A program made the position numbers and the translations under genes. The notes beneath the pieces are model-generated. The model saw nothing but the letters and a program-made list of their open reading frames with translations, was not told the origin of the DNA and ran no database searches. Below are positions 1-4,982 of a stretch of DNA of 6,765 nucleotides, in pieces. Source of the stretch: an uncultured Comamonadaceae bacterium (GTDB taxonomy: Bacteria; Pseudomonadota; Gammaproteobacteria; Burkholderiales; Burkholderiaceae_C); NCBI GenBank assembly GCA_937871735.1, contig CALMOI010000149.1, forward strand, positions 1-6,765, read 5' to 3'. Every line of letters begins with the position of its first letter. Position 1 is the first letter of the stretch.

Positions 1-394
1 TGTAGGCGCGCGGGATTTGCTGCGTCAGCGCCGTCCAGCCGGCATCCAAGCCGTAGAAGTGCGGTGCAAAAATCACGGTGGGCGTGTCGCCTTGCAGGGC
101 AGACAGCGCGCCTGTCAGGTGCAAACGCTGGCGCACCACTTCAGGCGGAGCGTGCCAGAGCCAGCCCCGATCCAGCCACGCTTGGGTAAAGTAAACAAAG
201 GTCTGCCGCGCCAGTTGTCGCCGCGCGCCAAGGCTGAGTTGCGGGAAGCACAAGCCCAAATTCACCATCACCACTTGGCGACGTGGCAGCGCCAGCAGAT
301 ACAACACCCACCCCAAACACACACCCAGCGCCCGCAACAGCGGCAGTGGCAACGGTGCCAGCAGCCTCATCAAGATCAATCCCGGATGCCGCAT
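1..394 (-). CDS. LpxL/HtrB-type lipid A acyltransferase, C-terminal part cut by window edge
   Basis: The reading frame starts at the ATG at 394 (minus strand) and gives 131 codons before the window ends. The family transfers an acyl chain from acyl-ACP to a lipid A precursor at the inner face of the inner membrane. Visible support: a hydrophobic N-terminus (about residues 7-36, rich in Leu) that would anchor the protein, then the HX4D acyltransferase motif as HFYGLD at residues 112-117, preceded by a hydrophobic strand (TVIFAP). The start shares one base with the stop of the upstream paralogue (TGATG), implying translational coupling in one operon. The family is usually near 290-300 residues, so more than half is missing here. 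Which acyl chain or position it serves cannot be told. It could also be a general lysophospholipid-type acyltransferase of the same superfamily. Confidence 0.85.
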   Translation of the reverse strand, partial: MRHPGLILMRLLAPLPLPLLRALGVCLGWVLYLLALPRRQVVMVNLGLCFPQLSLGARRQLARQTFVYFTQAWLDRGWLWHAPPEVVRQRLHLTGALSALQGDTPTVIFAPHFYGLDAGWTALTQQIPRAY

Positions 395-1230
395 CACACC
401 ATCTCCTTGCGCGGTTGTTTGTAGCGGGCGTAGCCCCACAGGTACTGCTGCGGACACTCACGAATCAGGCGCTCCATCTCGGCGTTGACTTGGGCGGTGG
501 CGCGAACCAAATCTTTGTCCAAAGGATCGCTCAGGGTACGGGTGTGAACCACGTAACCCCGCCCCCAAGACAGCCGCTCACCCCAAACCAGCAGCACCGT
601 GGCATTGCTTTGAATGGCCAGCCGCACGGCCAGCGTCATGGTGTAAGCCTCTTGTCCAAAAAATGGACTCCACACGCCCAAACCATCAGGCGGCGTTTGA
701 TCGGGCAGCAAACCCACCGCCTGCCCTGCCCGCAAAGCCTTGAGCAACTGCTTGACCCCAGCCAGCGTGGTCGGAGCCGTGGCTAAACCGGGGCGCTGAC
801 GCGCCGTCAGCAGCAACTCGCGCAGCCACACTTGGCGGGCGGGACGGTACAGCACCGTGACCGGGTTTGCGCCCGCTGCGCCAAACTGCGCCGCATAAGC
901 TTGCGCGGTGATTTCAAAGCAACCCAAATGCGGGGTTAAAAACACCAAACCTCGGCCTGCGGCTTGGGCTTGGGCGATCAAATCTGGCCGATCCCAGCGC
1001 ACTACCGGCGGCGAGCCCAGCCACAAGCGCGGCAACTCCGCCACCATGCAACCCGCTTGCGCCACCGCCTGCCGCACGTCAGCAAAACGGTAACCCGCGC
1101 GCGCTGCATTGACCAAGAACCGCTGGCGGTACACCGCCGACCCCGCAAACGCCAGCCAGCCCAGCACCGCACCGCAAAAATGCAGCAACCACAGCGGACA
1201 GTGGGACAACAGACGAAACAGGGCTGACAT
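394..1230 (-). CDS. lpxL: LpxL/HtrB-type lipid A biosynthesis (lauroyl/myristoyl) acyltransferase
   Basis: This 278-residue protein is a late lipid A acyltransferase of the HtrB/LpxL family, expected to add a secondary acyl chain to Kdo-lipid A at the cytoplasmic membrane. A single hydrophobic N-terminal segment lies at about residues 11-34. The catalytic HX4E motif is HLGCFE (101-106). Other family landmarks are YRP (128-130), GLLPDQTP (173-180) and the C-terminal QQYLWGYARYK (261-271), which matches the usual QYxWxxxRxK ending. Length is slightly below the family norm of about 300. No clear Shine-Dalgarno precedes the ATG at 1230. The gene leads a two-gene minus-strand operon with a second, distinct acyltransferase (one-base overlap) and diverges from metK across 152 bp. 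The symbol reflects the family; in betaproteobacteria with two copies the division of labour is not predictable from sequence. Confidence 0.85.
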   Translation of the reverse strand: MSALFRLLSHCPLWLLHFCGAVLGWLAFAGSAVYRQRFLVNAARAGYRFADVRQAVAQAGCMVAELPRLWLGSPPVVRWDRPDLIAQAQAAGRGLVFLTPHLGCFEITAQAYAAQFGAAGANPVTVLYRPARQVWLRELLLTARQRPGLATAPTTLAGVKQLLKALRAGQAVGLLPDQTPPDGLGVWSPFFGQEAYTMTLAVRLAIQSNATVLLVWGERLSWGRGYVVHTRTLSDPLDKDLVRATAQVNAEMERLIRECPQQYLWGYARYKQPRKEMV

Positions 1231-1249
1231 GACAGATTGGTAATAAAAT
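1224..1249 (+). promoter_or_regulatory. Candidate sigma-70 promoter for metK
   Basis: CTGACA (1224-1229) matches five of six bases of the -35 consensus and TAAAAT (1244-1249) five of six of the -10. The 14-bp spacer is short, so the -35 assignment is the weaker part. Start of transcription would fall near 1256, exactly where the structured leader begins. The element overlaps the first codons of the divergent acyltransferase gene. Confidence 0.4.
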
Positions 1250-1255
1250 CAACGG

Positions 1256-1311
1256 GTCGCCGAGTTAACAGAGCAACTTGCAGGGCGACGGTAAAAAAAT
1301 CTGCTAAAGCG
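1256..1311 (+). promoter_or_regulatory. SAM-II-like riboswitch aptamer in the metK leader
   Basis: The segment folds as a compact H-type pseudoknot with the landmarks of the SAM-II (metA motif) aptamer. P1 is GTCGCC (1256-1261) paired with GGCGAC (1284-1289), six perfect pairs. The P1 loop carries GAGTTAAC (1262-1269), close to the SAM-II GAUUUAAC-type element, and TTGCAG (1278-1283), corresponding to the conserved UUGCA. An A-rich connector (seven A's, 1293-1299) follows P1, then CTGCTAAAG (1301-1309), which holds the conserved GCUAAA. P2 forms between loop GCAG (1280-1283) and CTGC (1301-1304), four perfect pairs, closing the pseudoknot. Family knowledge: SAM-II binds S-adenosylmethionine and represses methionine/SAM genes. 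Being upstream of metK fits feedback by the product. One loop base differs from the consensus as I remember it (G for the first U of UUU). Covariance-model scoring would settle it. Confidence 0.72.
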
Positions 1312-1324
1312 TTCGCCAGAGCTT

Positions 1325-1347
1325 CGCAGGCTGTCGGCAGCGCGTTT
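1325..1347 (+). promoter_or_regulatory. Hairpin in metK leader, possible expression platform
   Basis: GCTG (1330-1333) and CAGC (1338-1341) close a TCGG tetraloop. CGC (1325-1327) can extend the stem with GCG (1342-1344) across a two-base bulge, and TTT follows. This is a weak terminator-like structure between the aptamer and the metK ribosome binding site (AGGAG, 1369-1373). An alternative, mutually exclusive helix is AGGCTG (1328-1333) with CAGCCT (1359-1364), ending just before that site. Either could be the regulatory switch; this is inference. Confidence 0.35.
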
Positions 1348-1382
1348 CATGCCACCTTCAGCCTACCTAGGAGTTTATTCAA

Positions 1383-2570
1383 ATGGCGAACGACTTTCTT
1401 TTCACTTCCGAATCCGTCTCGGAAGGTCACCCCGACAAGGTGGCCGACCAAATCTCCGATGCCATCCTCGACGCCATCTTGGCGCAAGACCCGCGCAGCC
1501 GCGTCGCCGCCGAAACGCTGACCAACACCGGCCTCGTGGTGCTGGCCGGTGAAATCACCACCAACGCGCACGTTGATTACATCCAAATCGCGCGCGACAC
1601 CATCAAGCGCATCGGCTACGACAACACCGAGTACGGCATCGACTACAAAGGCTGCGCCGTCATGGTCTGCTACGACAAGCAGAGCAACGACATCGCCCAA
1701 GGTGTGGATCACGCATCGGACGACTACCTCAACATCGGCGCGGGCGACCAAGGCCTGATGTTCGGCTACGCCTGCGACGAAACGCCCGAGCTGATGCCCG
1801 CGCCCATCTACTACGCGCACCGCTTGGTCGAGCGCCAAGCGCAGCTGCGCAAAGATGGCCGCCTGCCCTTCCTGCGCCCCGATGCCAAGGGCCAGATCAC
1901 CATGCGCTACGTCGATGGCAAGCCGCACAGCATCGCCACCGTGGTGCTGTCCACCCAGCACAGCCCAGATCAAAGCGAAACCCAAACCAAGATGAAGGCC
2001 AGCTTCACCGAAGCCATCATCGAAGAAATCATCAAGCCGGTGCTGCCCAAAGAGTGGCTGACCGCTGACACCGAGTACCTGATCAACCCCACGGGCCGCT
2101 TCGTCATCGGCGGCCCGCAAGGCGACTGTGGCCTGACGGGCCGCAAGATCATCGTGGACACCTACGGCGGCGCTTGCCCGCACGGTGGCGGCGCTTTCAG
2201 CGGCAAAGACCCAACCAAGGTGGATCGCTCGGCCGCTTACGCTGCGCGCTACGTGGCCAAAAACATCGTCGCTGCCGGTCTGGCCAAGCAGTGCCAAATC
2301 CAAGTGGCTTACGCGATTGGCGTGGCGCACCCGATGAACGTCACGGTCTACACCGAAGGCACGGGCGTGATTCCCGACGACCAAATCGCCGCCTTGGTGC
2401 GCGAGCACTTTGACCTGCGCCCACGCGGCATCATCCAAATGTTGGACTTGCTGCGTCCGATCTACGAAAAAACCGCCGCCTACGGCCACTTTGGCCGCGA
2501 AGAGCCGGAGTTCACTTGGGAGCGCACCGACAAAGCGGCGGCATTGCGCGCAGCTGCGGGCTTGAAGTAA
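1383..2570 (+). CDS. metK: S-adenosylmethionine synthetase (methionine adenosyltransferase)
   Basis: This is a complete, cytoplasmic, 395-residue enzyme that makes S-adenosylmethionine from methionine and ATP, releasing phosphate and pyrophosphate; it works as a tetramer of paired dimers. Family hallmarks are all present: GHPDK near the N-terminus (15-19, ATP/methionine site), the GAGDQG signature (119-124), PTGRFVIGGPQGD (236-248), and the glycine-rich loop GGGAFSGKD (268-276) that binds the triphosphate. Length is close to the bacterial norm of about 384. The ATG start is well supported: AGGAG at 1369-1373 lies nine bases upstream and the protein begins MANDFLFTSESVSEGHPD, as in relatives. 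The leader of roughly 127 nt holds a SAM-II-like aptamer, suggesting product feedback. It is transcribed away from the acyltransferase operon, and no other methionine gene is adjacent. Confidence 0.98.
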   Translation: MANDFLFTSESVSEGHPDKVADQISDAILDAILAQDPRSRVAAETLTNTGLVVLAGEITTNAHVDYIQIARDTIKRIGYDNTEYGIDYKGCAVMVCYDKQSNDIAQGVDHASDDYLNIGAGDQGLMFGYACDETPELMPAPIYYAHRLVERQAQLRKDGRLPFLRPDAKGQITMRYVDGKPHSIATVVLSTQHSPDQSETQTKMKASFTEAIIEEIIKPVLPKEWLTADTEYLINPTGRFVIGGPQGDCGLTGRKIIVDTYGGACPHGGGAFSGKDPTKVDRSAAYAARYVAKNIVAAGLAKQCQIQVAYAIGVAHPMNVTVYTEGTGVIPDDQIAALVREHFDLRPRGIIQMLDLLRPIYEKTAAYGHFGREEPEFTWERTDKAAALRAAAGLK

Positions 2571-2586
2571 GCCAGCCACTGGGGGC

Positions 2587-2608
2587 TTTACCCGCCATGC
2601 AGGGTAGA
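2587..2608 (+). repeat. Inverted repeat TACCC-N8-GGGTA between metK and the CsoR-family gene
   Basis: TTTACCC (2587-2593) can pair with GGGTAGA (2602-2608) with one wobble and an eight-base loop. No T-run follows, so it is a poor intrinsic terminator for metK. TACCC/GGGTA half-sites resemble operators of CsoR-family repressors, and the next gene encodes one, so an operator role is an alternative. Neither is proven. Confidence 0.35.
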
Positions 2609-2612
2609 ACGA

Positions 2613-2652
2613 GGGGGCAGAAAGCTATCATTCTTACCCCCTATTCACCCCC
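2613..2652 (+). promoter_or_regulatory. G/C-tract operator and promoter candidate for the CsoR-family gene
   Basis: GGGGG (2613-2617) faces CCCCC (2637-2641), and a second ACCCCC (2647-2652) repeats the first (2636-2641) at an 11-bp interval, about one helical turn. A -10-like TATCAT (2626-2631) lies between, but no good -35 is seen. CsoR/RcnR/FrmR proteins recognise G/C tracts flanked by TA-type ends (TACCCC.., ..GGGGTA), and TTACCCCCTA (2634-2643) fits that style. Placement over -10/+1 would suit autorepression. Confidence 0.45.
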
Positions 2653-2670
2653 AAGTCCGCTGGAAACACC

Positions 2671-2916
2671 ATGAGCAAGATCACCGATGCCGAGAAGAAA
2701 AAAGCCTTGTGCGCTCGCTTGGCACGCATTGAGGGGCAGTTGCGCGGCCTGCAAAAGCTGATCGACAGCGATGCCGATTGCGAAAAGGTTGCCCAGCAAA
2801 TGGCGGCGGCACGCAAGGCGCTGGACAAGTCATTCTTCTCGATGGTGGGCTGCATGATTGAGCAAGGCGACCAATCTGCCGAGCGCGTGGCGCAGATCTT
2901 GACCAAGTTCGCCTGA
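2671..2916 (+). CDS. CsoR/RcnR/FrmR-family (DUF156) transcriptional repressor
   Basis: This 81-residue all-helical protein belongs to the CsoR/RcnR/FrmR family, whose members bind DNA as tetramers and let go on binding metal, formaldehyde or reactive sulfur. The family core RLARIEGQLRGLQKLI (16-31) is intact, and the conserved helix-2 cysteine is C37. Counting from that cysteine, the positions that are His and Cys/His in CsoR and RcnR (25 and 29 residues later) are Met62 and Gly66 here. A different cysteine, C61, is present, plus C14. So it does not look like a standard Cu(I) or Ni/Co sensor. The rhodanese gene begins 24 bp downstream on the same strand, which suggests one transcript and a possible link to persulfide sensing as in CstR. 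The start at 2671 gives the usual length; the ribosome site is weak (GGA, 2662-2664). G/C-tract repeats upstream suggest autoregulation. Confidence 0.88.
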   Translation: MSKITDAEKKKALCARLARIEGQLRGLQKLIDSDADCEKVAQQMAAARKALDKSFFSMVGCMIEQGDQSAERVAQILTKFA

Positions 2917-2940
2917 GCTTTTTGATTGACGAAAGATGCC

Positions 2941-3354
2941 ATGAACACCACCGTGAATGCCAGCCTGGGCTATGCAGGCGATGTGAGCCCGCAGCAAGCG
3001 TGGGCCTGGGTGCAAGCGGGCGAAGCCGTGCTGATCGACGTGCGCACCGATGCCGAGCGCGAATGGGTCGGCTTTGTGCCCGGCGCGATGGCGCTGGCGT
3101 GGAAGCAATGGCCCGGCATGGCCATGAACCCCGAATTCGACGCGGGTGTGCGCATCGCAGCCGCCGAAGGTCGTAAGCTGGTGCTGCTGTGCCGCAGCGG
3201 CGTGCGATCAGTGGCTGCGGCCAAGCGCGCGACAGAGCTGGGTTTGGCGGCCTACAACATCCTCGAAGGCTTTGAAGGCGACCCTGACGAACACGGCCAG
3301 CGCGGCCACAAAGGCGGCTGGCGCTACCGTCAACTGCCCTGGCGGCAAGGCTGA
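2941..3354 (+). CDS. Single-domain rhodanese-like protein (sulfurtransferase)
   Basis: This 137-residue protein is a stand-alone rhodanese domain. Such enzymes carry sulfane sulfur as a cysteine persulfide and move it from donors such as thiosulfate or glutathione persulfide to acceptors. The catalytic loop is CRSGVRS with Cys84, preceded by the hydrophobic strand LVLL. The CH2A-like element LIDVRTDAEREWVG lies at 31-44, and the C-terminus GHKGGWRYRQLPW (122-134) is typical of this bacterial subgroup. No signal peptide is visible, so it is probably cytoplasmic. I chose the ATG at 2941; an in-frame TTG at 2926 would add only five residues. GAAAG (2931-2935) may serve as ribosome site. It follows the CsoR-family repressor by 24 bp and likely shares its promoter. 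The physiological substrate cannot be inferred. Confidence 0.9.
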   Translation: MNTTVNASLGYAGDVSPQQAWAWVQAGEAVLIDVRTDAEREWVGFVPGAMALAWKQWPGMAMNPEFDAGVRIAAAEGRKLVLLCRSGVRSVAAAKRATELGLAAYNILEGFEGDPDEHGQRGHKGGWRYRQLPWRQG

Positions 3355-3355
3355 G

Positions 3356-3394
3356 TTGACATCGGCTTGACACAATCCCACGATAATCCCGCGC
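3356..3394 (+). promoter_or_regulatory. Candidate coaX promoter, possibly giving a leaderless mRNA
   Basis: Two TTGACA hexamers occur (3356-3361 and 3367-3372), both perfect -35 matches, and GATAAT (3382-3387) is a five-of-six -10. Neither spacing is ideal (20 and 9 bp). If the -10 is right, transcription starts at about the coaX ATG (3395). No Shine-Dalgarno precedes that ATG, which is consistent with a leaderless message but also with read-through and re-initiation from the rhodanese gene. Confidence 0.4.
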
Positions 3395-4192
3395 ATGACA
3401 TTTTTGGCAATTGACGTGGGTAACACGCGGCTCAAATGGGCGCTGTACGAAACACCAGCACCCGGAGCGCATGTGATTGCGCATGGCGTGGAGTTTCTGG
3501 AAAACATCGAGAAACTCGGCGAAGGCGATTGGGCACGATTGCCGCCGCCCACGTTCATGCTGGGCTGCATCGTGGCCGGAGAAGCCCTCAAGCGCCGCGT
3601 GCAAGAGCAAATGGAGCTGTGGGATGTGCGCCCGAATTGGGTCGTTTCCAGCGCAGCAGAAGGCGGTTTGATCAACGGCTACGACCACCCCAGCCGCCTA
3701 GGCTCTGACCGCTGGGTGGCCATGATTGGAGCCCGCCACCGCATGTTGGCCAAGGGCGGCGCACCGCGCCCGATGGTGGTAGTGATGGTCGGCACCGCAG
3801 TGACAGTCGAAGCCATCGACATCGAGGGGCGCTTTTTGGGCGGTTTCATCTTGCCCGGCCACGGCATCATGCTGCGGGCGCTGGAATCAGGCACCGCCGG
3901 GCTGCATGTGCCTACGGGCGAGGTGCATTGTTTCCCCACCAACACCAGCGATGCATTGACCAGCGGCGGCACTTATGCCATCGTCGGTGCGGTGGAATGC
4001 ATGGTTCACCACGTGCGCCAACACTGCAAGGCAGAACCCCTGTGCGTAATGACAGGCGGCGCGGGCTGGAAGATGGCACCCAACATGTCGGCCACGTTTG
4101 AGCTGGTTGAAGGCTTGATTTTTGACGGCCTGTTGGTCATTGCCCAAGAGCGCAGCGCTCGCCACCACGCGGCACCGGCAGCCATCACCTGA
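3395..4192 (+). CDS. coaX: Type III pantothenate kinase
   Basis: This complete 265-residue protein is CoaX, which phosphorylates pantothenate as the first step of coenzyme A synthesis; the type III enzyme typically needs a monovalent cation and is not inhibited by CoA. It has the ASKHA fold. The phosphate-binding motif DVGNTRLKW is at 7-15, the pantothenate/catalytic region LGSDRW at 102-107 (D105 the expected general base), the second phosphate motif GTAVTVEAID at 133-142, and GGFILPG at 149-155. Glu139 replaces the Asp often seen after the TxT motif; relatives in this order seem to share this, so I do not read it as damage. In many betaproteobacteria birA precedes coaX; here it follows a rhodanese by 40 bp instead. 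It converges on the TetR gene, with only 11 bp between stop codons. Confidence 0.95.
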   Translation: MTFLAIDVGNTRLKWALYETPAPGAHVIAHGVEFLENIEKLGEGDWARLPPPTFMLGCIVAGEALKRRVQEQMELWDVRPNWVVSSAAEGGLINGYDHPSRLGSDRWVAMIGARHRMLAKGGAPRPMVVVMVGTAVTVEAIDIEGRFLGGFILPGHGIMLRALESGTAGLHVPTGEVHCFPTNTSDALTSGGTYAIVGAVECMVHHVRQHCKAEPLCVMTGGAGWKMAPNMSATFELVEGLIFDGLLVIAQERSARHHAAPAAIT

Positions 4193-4207
4193 GCCGCGCG
4201 CGCTCAG
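4189..4207. repeat. Inverted repeat spanning both stop codons of convergent coaX and TetR genes
   Basis: CTGAGC (4189-4194) and GCTCAG (4202-4207) form a six-pair stem around the loop CGCGCGC. The TGA of coaX (4190-4192) and the TGA of the opposing gene (4204-4206, as TCA) sit symmetrically in its two arms. No T-run follows on either strand, so it is not a standard intrinsic terminator, though it could protect 3' ends. Confidence 0.5.
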
Positions 4208-4866
4208 CCTTCCGACAGGCTGTAGGCGCTGACCAGTGCCAGCAAATGCGTGCGCTGGTCGGGCTCCAAATACGGCACTAACACATTCAACACGTGGTGC
4301 GCACCACGCAGCAAAGCAGCTTGGGCGCTTTCGGGTTCCAGCGCGCGACGCGGGTTGCGCACGTATTCAAAACTGAGCCAATAAGTGAGCAGCACCACCA
4401 TGCTGGTCGCCGTGGCTTCGGCTTCTCGGCTGTCGATGCTCAAAGAACCCGCACGGCTCATGCTGTCGAGCATGGTGCGCACGGCGCGGGTTTTGTGCTG
4501 CAAGATGGTCTGGAAATGCGTCTCTAGGCGGCGGTTTTTGCTCAGCAAATCATTCAAGTCGCGGTACAAAAAGCGGTGCTGCCAAATCAGCTCGAACAGC
4601 GTGTGCATGAAAAACCACGCATCTTCCACATCGCGCACGCCATCGCTGGCGTTGAGCAGCTCGTTCAAGGCTTGCTCATAACGGTCAAACAGGCAGTTGA
4701 TCAGCGTTTCTTTGGCCGGATAGTGGTAGTACAGGTTGCCGGGGCTGATGTTGAGTTCGGCTGAAATCAGCGTGGTTGACACGTTGGGCTCGCCGAAACG
4801 GTTGAACAGCTCCAGCGTGACTTCCAAGATGCGTTCTGCCGTGCGGCGCGGCGCTTTTTTCACCAT
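4204..4866 (-). CDS. TetR/AcrR-family regulator, PhaD-like
   Basis: This 220-residue regulator has an N-terminal TetR helix-turn-helix: RILEVTLELFNRFGEPNVS (12-30), with the turn and recognition helix around ISAELNISPGNLYYHYPAK (34-52). The string GEPNVSTxxxxxxLxISPGNLYYHYxxKE closely resembles PhaD, the TetR regulator in Pseudomonas polyhydroxyalkanoate clusters, and the following region (WFFMHTLFELIWQHRFLYRDL, about 84-104) also fits. The C-terminal domain would bind an unknown ligand, perhaps a PHA-related acyl-CoA. The ATG at 4866 has a strong ribosome site, GGAGG (4881-4877 on the minus strand), ten bases away. The phasin gene lies 116 bp upstream on the same strand, supporting a PHA role. 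Function as activator or repressor cannot be told; PhaD is inferred by resemblance, TetR membership is firm. Confidence 0.9.
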   Translation of the reverse strand: MVKKAPRRTAERILEVTLELFNRFGEPNVSTTLISAELNISPGNLYYHYPAKETLINCLFDRYEQALNELLNASDGVRDVEDAWFFMHTLFELIWQHRFLYRDLNDLLSKNRRLETHFQTILQHKTRAVRTMLDSMSRAGSLSIDSREAEATATSMVVLLTYWLSFEYVRNPRRALEPESAQAALLRGAHHVLNVLVPYLEPDQRTHLLALVSAYSLSEG

Positions 4867-4982
4867 GACGGCTAAGCCTCCAAGTTATGGGGACTCACTC
4901 TAAACCACCCTCTTGAGGGCGGGTAGGGGCAGAACCCGCATCGGCGACAGGCGCAAGTCACAGACTCGCACCTGCACTCGCT
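4867..4982 (-). other. Phasin-TetR intergenic spacer with three hairpins
   Basis: This 116-bp spacer holds three potential stems: GCAAGTC/GACTCGC (4953-4959 with 4963-4969, one wobble, three-base loop), GCGGGT/ACCCGC (4919-4924 with 4934-4939), and CCCTC/GAGGG (4908-4912 with 4915-4919). The last two share base 4919 and cannot both form fully. None is followed by a convincing T-run in the minus direction. They may slow or end phasin transcription or act as an operator for the regulator. A clear promoter for the regulator was not found. Confidence 0.35.

Noticed and set aside
1293..1299. A7 run as a slippage site or as the T-run of a minus-strand terminator
   Set aside because: It is non-coding, has no stem in the right orientation for a minus-strand terminator, and fits the A-rich connector of the SAM-II fold.
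1256..1382. SAM-I, SAH or cobalamin riboswitch in the metK leader
   Set aside because: The region is too short and lacks the multi-helix junction of SAM-I or cobalamin types, and I see no SAH core; the SAM-II layout fits better.
1347..2579. 410-residue open frame on the minus strand covering all of metK
   Set aside because: Composition (Val/Gly/Asp/Ala rich, low complexity) and exact antisense overlap with a certain metK show it is a product of high-GC codon bias.
2917..2923. T-rich run after the CsoR-family stop as an intrinsic terminator
   Set aside because: Only a four-pair stem (GGCG/CGCC) with a long loop precedes it, and the rhodanese follows after 24 bp, so co-transcription is more likely.
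2926..2940. TTG start for the rhodanese giving five extra residues
   Set aside because: The ATG at 2941 is a better codon with a GAAAG at fair distance; the extra residues are not part of the domain.
2681..3688. 335-residue minus-strand frame across the repressor, rhodanese and coaX start
   Set aside because: Arg/Ala/Pro-rich translation running antisense through three well supported genes; no recognisable domain.
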